From positions 1 through 5,157 of the forward strand of contig JAEUSS010000229.1 of NCBI GenBank assembly GCA_016788685.1: DNA of 5,157 nt, read 5' to 3'. The notes beneath the pieces were generated by a model. It searched no databases, had not been told where the DNA came from, and worked only from the letters and a program-made list of their open reading frames with translations. The position numbers and the translations under genes were made by a program. Below are positions 1-5,157 of this stretch, piece after piece (position 1 is the first letter of the stretch; each line of letters begins with the position of its first letter). The stretch comes from Prolixibacteraceae bacterium (GTDB lineage: Bacteria > Bacteroidota > Bacteroidia > Bacteroidales > Prolixibacteraceae).

Positions 1-1
1 C

Positions 2-115
2 AAGATTAACGAAAAACTCTACAATACGCAGCTTGCAGGCTATCTGCTCGGAGGGCTCTCCTGGCTCTTCTTCCTGCCCCTGGCTTATTTTAAACTGAAA
101 GAAAAAGAGGTTTAA
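2..115 (+). CDS. C-terminal end of a membrane protein, probably an ABC-2 type permease (5' end outside the window)
   Basis: An open frame enters from the left edge and ends at TAA 113-115, leaving 37 visible residues. They contain one hydrophobic segment (GYLLGGLSWLFFLPLAYF) followed by a short charged tail (KLKEKEV). A last membrane helix with a lysine-rich cytoplasmic tail is typical of ABC-2 type permeases, and such permeases commonly neighbour YtrA-type regulators. The next gene starts one base after the stop, so the two are almost certainly cotranscribed. That this is a coding end is well supported. The permease identity is inferred from context and one helix, and any polytopic membrane protein could end this way. 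Confidence 0.6.
   Translation, partial: KINEKLYNTQLAGYLLGGLSWLFFLPLAYFKLKEKEV
106..110 (+). promoter_or_regulatory. Shine-Dalgarno-like site before the GntR gene
   Basis: The purine stretch AGAGG lies six bases before the ATG at 117 and overlaps the last codons of the upstream gene. None of the other starts in the window (484, 1410, 2402) has a comparable site, as is usual in Bacteroidota, where initiation often does not rely on Shine-Dalgarno pairing. It supports the ATG at 117, but it may be a by-product of the Lys/Glu codons of the upstream gene. Confidence 0.35.
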
Positions 116-116
116 C

Positions 117-497
117 ATGGAATTTCAATCATCCAAAGGAATATTTCTCCAGATCGCCGACAACTTGTGTCACCAGATTCTGGAGGGGTTGCTCAAGCCG
201 GGCGACCGGGTTCCGTCGGTTCGCGATTTGGCCGAAGAATATGAAGTAAACCGAAATACAGTGATGAGAACATATACCATTTTGCAGGAAGCGGGCATTT
301 TTGACAACAAACGCGGCATCGGATTTTTCGTCTCAGAAAATGCCGTTGAGCTGGTGAGAACCAATGAAAAAACAAACTTTTTTGCCCAGGACCTTCCCGA
401 TTTTATCCGGAAAGTCAAACTTCTGAAACTCAACAGCAACGATTTAAGTGAATTAGTAATTGAAATAAAAAACAACGACATCCATGAAAACCAGTAA
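117..497 (+). CDS. GntR-family transcriptional regulator, YtrA-like subfamily
   Basis: This is a cytoplasmic DNA-binding regulator of 126 residues, the short size typical of the YtrA subfamily. Residues 9-73 form the GntR winged helix: an N-terminal helix (IFLQIADNLCHQILEG), the turn KPGDRVPSVRDLA at 27-39, the recognition helix around VNRNTVMRTYTILQEAG at 44-60, and the wing KRGIGFFV at 65-72. Only about 50 residues follow, probably a short helical dimerisation tail, so there is no large effector domain of the FadR, HutC or MocR kind. ATG 117 gives the expected N-terminus and has an AGAGG six bases upstream. The gene is one base from the preceding membrane-protein gene and overlaps the next by 14 bases, which implies an operon. 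YtrA-type regulators usually repress neighbouring ABC-2 transporter genes, often in response to envelope stress. Control of the ATPase/permease pair downstream is inferred. GC content falls toward the 3' end. Confidence 0.93.
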   Translation: MEFQSSKGIFLQIADNLCHQILEGLLKPGDRVPSVRDLAEEYEVNRNTVMRTYTILQEAGIFDNKRGIGFFVSENAVELVRTNEKTNFFAQDLPDFIRKVKLLKLNSNDLSELVIEIKNNDIHENQ

Positions 498-1170
498 CTA
501 TATAACCATCTCATTTTTTGTATTCTTATTCGGGGGAGTTTTTGTACTCTTCCTATCAGCCAAAATTCATCAACGTGACAACAATGGAGGACTTTGGATT
601 TCAGAAGAAAAGAAGTTAGAACCTTTTTCTGTGGTAGTTGCAGAGCCTGGCGCAAATTTTCATATTAGAATTGCTGAATATCCCAGAATGCGCACCCATT
701 ATCAGATGCCTGACACCTGTCATTTTCCACAATTTAGTATTCGGAACGACTCGCTTTTCATATTCTCAGATTTAGGAATAGAAAAACCTAGGAATTATCC
801 AGATGTAATCTATGTCAAAGATTTAAAAAGCATTGTAGCAAAAGATAAATCTTATATGAGCTTACAGGAATTTACGGCTGATACCTTATCTATTAAGCTA
901 AATAATGCAAGTTTGGATGCCTTTTTTGATAAGACAAAGAATACTACCGAATTATTTTCAATTCAGGCAGTCGGTTCTAAAATAAATCTGGCAGGTATTA
1001 ATGCCGGAAATTTGGATGTTCAATTGAATGGAACAGAGCTGAATTCATGGAATAACTCTATCGTCAGTCTATACGGCACTCTTACAAATCATTCCAACCT
1101 CTCCATCTTGAAGTCAGGGAAAATCAATCTTGAGGCTGATTCGACCAGCACTTACACCATCCAGAAATAA
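484..1170 (+). CDS. Membrane-anchored extracytoplasmic protein with a GIN-like (DUF2807-type) beta-helix
   Basis: The product has 228 residues. Residues 7-26 (from ITISFFVFLFGG on) form one hydrophobic helix, with no lipobox cysteine and no clear signal-peptidase site, so it is probably an N-terminal anchor with the rest in the periplasm. From about residue 45 the chain alternates short beta strands with polar turns (LEPFSVVV, LSIKLNNASLDAFF, NLDVQLNGTELNSW, LSILKSGKINLEADS). This resembles the GIN or putative adhesin-head domain common in Bacteroidota, where each strand turn carries a small residue and an Asn or Ser. The assignment rests on this pattern alone and is moderate. The start overlaps the end of the GntR gene by 14 bases, suggesting translational coupling. 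GC is about 36% over 541-1140 by hand count, against about 49% in the permease sample 4201-4800, so base composition differs from its neighbours. The function is unknown; a role in envelope sensing with the regulator is speculative. Confidence 0.75.
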   Translation: MKTSNYITISFFVFLFGGVFVLFLSAKIHQRDNNGGLWISEEKKLEPFSVVVAEPGANFHIRIAEYPRMRTHYQMPDTCHFPQFSIRNDSLFIFSDLGIEKPRNYPDVIYVKDLKSIVAKDKSYMSLQEFTADTLSIKLNNASLDAFFDKTKNTTELFSIQAVGSKINLAGINAGNLDVQLNGTELNSWNNSIVSLYGTLTNHSNLSILKSGKINLEADSTSTYTIQK

Positions 1171-1331
1171 ACATGGATAGAAAACAGAAGATGGTTGAAT
1201 GACTCATCTGCCCATTCAGCCATCTTACCGTTTTCAAAAGTCTGCTCATCGAAAAAATGATATCCAAAGCCTAATTTTTGTAACTTAGGATTTGTTTGCA
1301 TACTGATAATCATACGATGACTTCGAGTCAT
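1152..1331 (-). CDS. Doubtful small reverse-strand ORF (59 residues, or 49 from the inner start)
   Basis: On the reverse strand an open frame runs from ATG 1331-1329 (other in-frame ATGs at 1313 and 1301) to the TAA at 1154-1152. The part from 1301 reads like a natural protein: it begins MQTNPKLQKLGFGYHFFDEQ, continues with Glu, Asp and aromatic residues (KMAEWADESFNHLLF), and uses ordinary codons. I do not recognise a family. Its last 19 bases overlap the end of the GIN-like gene in antisense. The longer start would place codons inside the palindrome at 1308-1340. No ribosome-binding site or promoter was seen, and a terminator-like hairpin lies within the frame. It could be a small protein, the remnant of a decayed gene, or chance. 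Confidence 0.25.
   Translation of the reverse strand: MTRSHRMIISMQTNPKLQKLGFGYHFFDEQTFENGKMAEWADESFNHLLFSIHVYFWMV
1188..1226 (+). terminator. Candidate rho-independent terminator, possibly bidirectional
   Basis: Arms at 1188-1201 (AAGATGGTTGAATG) and 1213-1226 (CATTCAGCCATCTT) pair over 14 positions with a single T-G wobble (1195 with 1219) around an 11-base loop. The hairpin begins 18 bases after the stop of the GIN-like gene. TTTT follows at 1231-1234, four bases past the stem, and a matching TTTT lies on the reverse strand beyond the other arm, so it could end transcription from both sides. The T-runs are short, so termination strength is uncertain. Confidence 0.55.
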
Positions 1332-1340
1332 CGTATGATT
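1308..1340. repeat. Perfect palindrome, 15-bp arms with 3-base loop
   Basis: The left arm AATCATACGATGACT (1308-1322) is the exact reverse complement of AGTCATCGTATGATT (1326-1340), with TCG between them. As RNA it would be a strong hairpin with a three-base loop. As DNA it is a 33-base dyad. Only three T residues adjoin the right arm (1339-1341), so it is a poor classical terminator. It ends 69 bases before the GTG start of the ATPase gene, where an operator for a dimeric regulator or a 5' leader hairpin would sit. The structure is certain; the function is unknown. Confidence 0.8.
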
Positions 1341-1409
1341 TAACGCACCGAACGATTAAACCTATTGGAATAAAACAAGTCTGATAAACCGTGACCTAAC
1401 ATTTTACCC

Positions 1410-2303
1410 GTGAAGATAACCATCGAAAACCTGAATAAAGTCTATCCCAACGGCAACCATGCCCTCAAAGACGTGAACCTGGAAATCTCCAACGGGATGT
1501 TCGGTTTGCTGGGTCCGAACGGTGCCGGGAAATCGAGCCTGATGCGTATTCTGGTCACCCTGATGCAACCCTCATCAGGAAGAGTAATCATGAATGGTTA
1601 CGACCTGACCAAAGACCGCGAACAAATCCGGGCGATGCTGGGATACCTTCCGCAGGATTTCCGGTTCTTTTCGCACCTGAAAACATACGAATTCCTTGAC
1701 TACGCAGCCCGCCTGGCCGGCATGAGAGACTCGAAAACCCGCAAACTGGCCGTCGATAAAATGCTCGAAGAAGTTGGTTTGTTTGAAGCCCGCGACCGCC
1801 AGGCCAACAAACTTTCAGGAGGAATGAAACGCCGCCTCGGTATTGCCCAGGCGCTGATTAATGAACCCAAAATTATTATTGTTGACGAACCAACAACCGG
1901 GCTCGACCCGGAGGAGCGAATCCGTTTCAGGAACTTGCTTTCTGCCATTTCAACACAGGATGTCATCATTATTCTTTCGACACACATTGTGGGCGACATT
2001 TCGAGTTCGTGCACCGATATGGCTTTGCTCAATAAAGGCGGCCTGGCCTTTACCGGCTCGCCCGACGAACTGGTTGCCCGCGCCGAAGGAAAAGTATGGC
2101 TTATTCAGGCCACCGAAGCCGAATACCTCGAAATCAACGAAAAATATCCGGTTATTTCCAACGTGCCCACCAGCGAAGGCTGGGAAATACAGGTGGTAGC
2201 CGACTCAATTAACGGCTACAACGGGCAAAACATCGCTCCGAACCTTGAACATGCCTACGTACATTTCATGGAGAGCAACCTGAACCAATGGACAGCAATA
2301 TAA
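1410..2303 (+). CDS. ABC transporter ATP-binding protein (ABC-2 exporter type)
   Basis: This 297-residue nucleotide-binding subunit would power the permease encoded next to it. The ABC motifs are complete and in order: Walker A GPNGAGKS at 35-42, Q-loop Q82 in YLPQDF, signature LSGGM at 135-139 followed by KRRLGIAQAL, Walker B IIIVDE at 155-160 with catalytic E160, D-loop GLDP at 164-167, and switch H192 in STH. About 95 C-terminal residues after the core (from LLNKGGLAFTGSPDEL on) form the accessory tail usual for ABC-2 type ATPases. The start is GTG at 1410: it gives the standard N-terminus KITIENLNKVYPNGNHAL, a stop lies in frame at 1392-1394, and no better start codon intervenes. No Shine-Dalgarno site is visible. 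The permease ORF begins 98 bases downstream on the same strand, across a repeat-filled gap. The substrate cannot be inferred. Confidence 0.96.
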   Translation: MKITIENLNKVYPNGNHALKDVNLEISNGMFGLLGPNGAGKSSLMRILVTLMQPSSGRVIMNGYDLTKDREQIRAMLGYLPQDFRFFSHLKTYEFLDYAARLAGMRDSKTRKLAVDKMLEEVGLFEARDRQANKLSGGMKRRLGIAQALINEPKIIIVDEPTTGLDPEERIRFRNLLSAISTQDVIIILSTHIVGDISSSCTDMALLNKGGLAFTGSPDELVARAEGKVWLIQATEAEYLEINEKYPVISNVPTSEGWEIQVVADSINGYNGQNIAPNLEHAYVHFMESNLNQWTAI

Positions 2304-2397
2304 TATTGACAATTAGACTATTTACTATTGACTATTTAAATGCGGCTGCTATGAACAGAACAAATCGTAAATTGTAAATAATTAAATCGTAAATAAC
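2304..2397. repeat. Two mutually inverted arrays of degenerate 7-base units between ATPase and permease genes
   Basis: The first array (2304-2339) reads TATTGAC, AATTAGAC, TATTTAC, TATTGAC, TATTTAA. The second (2362-2397) reads AAATCGT, AAATTGT, AAATAATT, AAATCGT, AAATAAC. TATTTAC is the reverse complement of GTAAATA, which recurs in the second array. Aligning 2304-2338 with the reverse complement of 2363-2397 gives 26 matches out of 35 by hand. The more GC-rich segment between them (about 2340-2361) would be the loop. The region is intergenic: the frame of the following gene is closed by a TAA at 2390-2392. The element could be an RNA structure that tunes the ATPase/permease ratio, or a mobile or slippage-prone repeat. 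Confidence 0.7.
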
Positions 2398-2401
2398 AGC
2401 T

Positions 2402-5157
2402 ATGATATCCGTCCACAACATTACTTCCATTGCCAAATATGAAATAACCACGCTGTTGCGCAGCTGGTTTTTCCGGATTTTCGCCATTCTGGCTATGGTC
2501 TTTCTGTTCTTCTTTAACCTGGGAACACAGATCATGGAAAATGCAGGCGCCGGAAGCTGGGACATGAAAGCCATTCCGTCAGTTATTCCTTATGTCAACC
2601 TTTTAATACTGAATACCGTTCAGGCCATCATTGCCATTTTTCTGGCCTCCGATTTCCTGAAACGCGATAAAAAACTGGATACCACCGACGTTATTTACAT
2701 CCGCTCGATGTCGAACGGCGAATATGTGGCCGGAAAAACAATCGGCAATCTGGTCGTTTTCATTATCCTGAACCTGATAATTCTTTCTGAAGCGCTCATT
2801 TTCAACCTGATTTCCGAGAATGTGACGGTTGACTGGATGGCTTACATCGAATACTTCCTGATCATTAGCCTGCCAACCCTGATTTTCATCCTCGGGCTTT
2901 CGTTTTTTGTCATGAGTATCCTGAAGAATCAGGCGATTACGTTCATCATTCTGCTTGGCTATGTGGCAGTTACCATTTTCTACCTCAACACCAAATACTA
3001 CTTCCTGTTCGACTACATGGCTTACAGCATTCCGCTGCTGAAGTCTGATTTTATGGGCTTCGGAAACCTGCATGCCATTGTCATTCATCGCGGAATGTAC
3101 GCCTGCTTTGGCATCGCATTTATTTTCCTGACCATCTCGCTCCTGAAACGCTTGCCGCAAAGCCCCTTCAGCAACAAAGTTACCCTGATTCCTGCCCTGA
3201 TCTTCTTCTCCGCCGGAATCTGGCTGGGGAAAACACACGTTTCCACTTATATACACAATCAGGAACTGCGTGAAAATATACGCGCGCTGAACGATGCCAA
3301 CCAGAAAACACCCCGCTTAAAAGTTGAAAGCTACCGGATTGAAGTCGACCACAAAGGAGACATTCTGGATGTAGTTGCCAGACTGAAAGTCAGCAATCCG
3401 CATCCCGAGGCAGTCAACCAGTTTGTTTTCAGCCTGAATCCCGGGTTGCGGGTCAGCAAAACCAGTGTCAACGGACAGGAAGTTACCGCTAAACAAGAAC
3501 TTAACCTGATCGGATTTTCAGGAACAAAACTGGAACCGGGAGAAACTGCCGAATTCGAATTTGCATACAGCGGAAACCCAAACGAAGCCGCATGTTTTCT
3601 CGACGTCGATGATCAAACGCTCGCGAAACCTTACAAAGAGTTTATGTTCCAGATTGATAAACGCTCGGCCATCGTCTCGCCCGATTTTGTTTTACTGACC
3701 CGCGAATGCAACTGGTACCCCATTGCCGGAACAGGTTTCGGAAAACAAAACAAACAATGGATACAAAAGCAGTTCAGCAACTTTGAAGTGACGGTAAAAA
3801 CCAAGCCCGGGCTGACTGCAATTTCACAAGGTTCCGACGAACAAAAAGAAGGAACTTTCAGGTTTTCCAACCCCAAGGGCCTGCCGCAAATCTCATTGAT
3901 CATCGGAAATTACGCTCAGAAAACCGATACCATCGATGGACTGGTTTTCAAGCTGTACCACCATCCGGCGCACGATTATTTTACCAAATTCTTTGAACCC
4001 GTTAAAGACACTATTCCCGATCTGATTGCCGAAGCTTTAAAAGATTACGAGCGGAAGATCGACCTGTTTTACCCGTTTGAACGGGTTACTCTGGTTGAAG
4101 TTCCGGCCCAGTTTTATTCCTACCCGCGAACGCTGATCGGCGAACGCGAGCAGGTTCAGCCCGAAACCATTCTTTTTCCTGAAAAGGGATTGCTGATCAG
4201 CGAAGCCGATTTTAACGGCAGCATCAAGCGGATGGAGCGCTGGGGACGCGGCAACGAAGCCCAAACCACTCCGGAAGAGAAAAAGATCATGGCTTTCAAT
4301 AATTTCCTCTCGATGTTTACACAAGCCGCCGCACGCCCCGATTTCAACCGGAGGCAGGGCGAAGTTCAGATCGAAGAAAAAGCCAATCCGCTGTACCTGT
4401 TCCCGCTGTTTTACAACCACACCTATTTTGTAGAATCAGATCGCTGGCCCATTACCGACCGGATTTTTGAATCGTACCTCAAGCAAACCTCCGAGTCAGG
4501 AGCCATGGGCTGGATGCGCGATATGCAGGGAATGACCGAGAATGAACAGGCCAACCTGGCTTTGCTCGATTATTCGTTTGCCGAACTGCTCGACGACCCG
4601 GCGAAAGTACAGATCATCGACAATGTGATTCAGCAAAAAGGACAAACGCTTTTCTCCATCATCAAGCGCAAGGCCGGCGACGAAGCCTTTAACGACTTCA
4701 TGTTCAACTTCCTGAAAAGCATCAAGTTTAAATCGGCCACCATCGAAGATTTTAATTCGCACATCCGTGATCAGTTTGGTACTGATTTACTGCCCTATAT
4801 GGAAAAATGGTTCAGGAGTAAAGAATTACCCGGGTATTTGATTGGCAGCCTGAACGCTGTGAATGTGCTGGACGGCGACCGTCTGAAAACAATGGTCAAA
4901 TTTAAAATCTCGAATACCGAGACTACTGAAGGTATTGTTCTGGCACAATTCAGGATCGGAGAAGGCGGCGGCCCGGGGCGCGGACGATTTGGCGGCGGCG
5001 GGGCAAACATGGAAACCATAGAAAAGCTGCTGTATCTGGACGGATTGCAAACCAAAGAAGTGAGCTATCTGCTCGACGGAACCCCCAGAAACATTACCAT
5101 TAACACACTTGCATCGCGCAACATTCCGGCCGAACTCAGGCTTCCGCTCGACAACAT
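2402..5157 (+). CDS. ABC-2 type permease fused to a periplasmic M1 aminopeptidase-like domain lacking a visible zinc motif (3' end outside the window)
   Basis: An uninterrupted frame of 918 codons runs from ATG 2402, the first start after an in-frame stop at 2390-2392, to the right edge. Seven hydrophobic helices are seen near residues 24-40, 58-82, 114-137, 149-173, 178-196, 232-248 and 260-276. Basic loops at 87-91 (KRDKK) and 249-259 fall on the cytoplasmic side, so the C-terminal part should be periplasmic. Residues about 300-530 resemble the M1 N-terminal beta domain (LEPGE at 377-381 leading to FAYSG at 387-391, and WYP at 438-440). VEVP at 565-568 precedes the catalytic-like helical region, and EKWFRSKELPGY at 801-812 matches the usual end of an M1 helical domain. 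No HExxH occurs anywhere; the only histidines between 569 and 810 are H673 and H787. A Gly/Arg-rich loop lies at 853-867. The partner is surely the adjacent ATPase. The M1-like call rests on recalled family patterns, not a search. Confidence 0.85.
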   Translation, partial: MISVHNITSIAKYEITTLLRSWFFRIFAILAMVFLFFFNLGTQIMENAGAGSWDMKAIPSVIPYVNLLILNTVQAIIAIFLASDFLKRDKKLDTTDVIYIRSMSNGEYVAGKTIGNLVVFIILNLIILSEALIFNLISENVTVDWMAYIEYFLIISLPTLIFILGLSFFVMSILKNQAITFIILLGYVAVTIFYLNTKYYFLFDYMAYSIPLLKSDFMGFGNLHAIVIHRGMYACFGIAFIFLTISLLKRLPQSPFSNKVTLIPALIFFSAGIWLGKTHVSTYIHNQELRENIRALNDANQKTPRLKVESYRIEVDHKGDILDVVARLKVSNPHPEAVNQFVFSLNPGLRVSKTSVNGQEVTAKQELNLIGFSGTKLEPGETAEFEFAYSGNPNEAACFLDVDDQTLAKPYKEFMFQIDKRSAIVSPDFVLLTRECNWYPIAGTGFGKQNKQWIQKQFSNFEVTVKTKPGLTAISQGSDEQKEGTFRFSNPKGLPQISLIIGNYAQKTDTIDGLVFKLYHHPAHDYFTKFFEPVKDTIPDLIAEALKDYERKIDLFYPFERVTLVEVPAQFYSYPRTLIGEREQVQPETILFPEKGLLISEADFNGSIKRMERWGRGNEAQTTPEEKKIMAFNNFLSMFTQAAARPDFNRRQGEVQIEEKANPLYLFPLFYNHTYFVESDRWPITDRIFESYLKQTSESGAMGWMRDMQGMTENEQANLALLDYSFAELLDDPAKVQIIDNVIQQKGQTLFSIIKRKAGDEAFNDFMFNFLKSIKFKSATIEDFNSHIRDQFGTDLLPYMEKWFRSKELPGYLIGSLNAVNVLDGDRLKTMVKFKISNTETTEGIVLAQFRIGEGGGPGRGRFGGGGANMETIEKLLYLDGLQTKEVSYLLDGTPRNITINTLASRNIPAELRLPLDN

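Larger units (their letters stand above)
1171..1409. other. 239-base intergenic region between the two transcription units
   Basis: This gap separates the regulator operon from the ATPase/permease unit. It contains a terminator-like hairpin near its left end, a perfect palindrome at 1308-1340, and the reverse-strand small ORF described separately. A promoter for the ATPase gene is expected here. No clean match to the Bacteroidota -7 element TAnnTTTG was found: 1272-1280 (TAATTTTTG) and 1286-1294 (TAGGATTTG) each have one base too many between TA and TTTG, and neither has a convincing -33 element. No tRNA-like or riboswitch-like fold was recognised. Confidence 0.7.

Noticed and set aside
170..655. 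Reverse-strand frame of 161 codons across the GntR and GIN-like genes
   Set aside because: It lies opposite a well-recognised winged-helix domain, and its product is Ser/Arg/Leu-rich without a domain pattern.
1272..1294. Two near matches to the Bacteroidota -7 promoter element TAnnTTTG
   Set aside because: Both have a three-base instead of a two-base spacer and lack a -33 TTTG at suitable distance, so no promoter is called.
1323..1325. Reading the palindrome tip as a stable UUCG tetraloop
   Set aside because: The bases around TTCG are C and A, not the C-G closing pair of that motif. The arms close on a TCG triloop instead.
2603..3256. Long open frame on the reverse strand (217 codons) opposite the permease helices
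   Set aside because: Its composition (rich in Gln, Asn, His, Asp) is what antisense of hydrophobic and charged codons gives, and the + strand frame carries clear membrane helices with sensible charge placement. It is a shadow.
4037..5055. Several reverse-strand frames opposite the M1-like part of the fusion protein
   Set aside because: They mirror the unbroken + strand frame, including a Pro-rich stretch that is only the antisense of the Gly-rich loop.
39..5075. The 12-mer GCTATCTGCTCG at 39-50 and again at 5064-5075
   Set aside because: Both copies are coding and translate to similar short strings (YLL) in unrelated contexts, and the match does not extend. Chance plus codon bias is enough.

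Overview
The window looks like chromosomal DNA from a Bacteroidota bacterium, perhaps of the Marinilabiliales/Prolixibacteraceae kind. This is inferred from the family combination (a short YtrA-type GntR regulator, a GIN-like surface protein, and an ABC-2 permease fused to an M1-like domain), the scarcity of Shine-Dalgarno sites, and the AT-rich heptad repeats between genes. All recognised genes are on the + strand. By hand count the main genes sit near 43-50% GC, with a more AT-rich stretch (about 36%) in the middle.

Layout. Positions 2-115 are the 3' end of a membrane protein, probably an ABC-2 type permease. One base later begins a 126-residue GntR/YtrA regulator (117-497). It overlaps by 14 bases a 228-residue membrane-anchored, probably beta-helical GIN-like protein (484-1170). 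These three look like one operon. A 239-base gap follows (1171-1409). It holds a terminator-like hairpin (1188-1226), a perfect 15-bp-arm palindrome (1308-1340), and a doubtful reverse-strand small ORF (1152-1331).

The second unit is an ABC ATPase with a GTG start (1410-2303), a 98-base gap filled by two mutually inverted arrays of degenerate 7-base units (2304-2397), and a long ORF that runs off the right edge (2402-5157, 918 residues visible). That ORF encodes about seven membrane helices followed by a large domain with the layout of an M1 metallopeptidase. The domain should lie in the periplasm, but no HExxH zinc motif can be found in it.

How the parts may work together. The ATPase (1410-2303) and the permease fusion (2402-) almost certainly form one ABC transporter. 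The regulator probably controls one or both ABC units, by analogy with YtrA-type regulators, which commonly sit beside ABC-2 transporter genes. The transported substrate cannot be read from the sequence. The most unusual feature is the apparently zinc-less M1-like domain on a transporter, which suggests a binding or sensing role rather than proteolysis.
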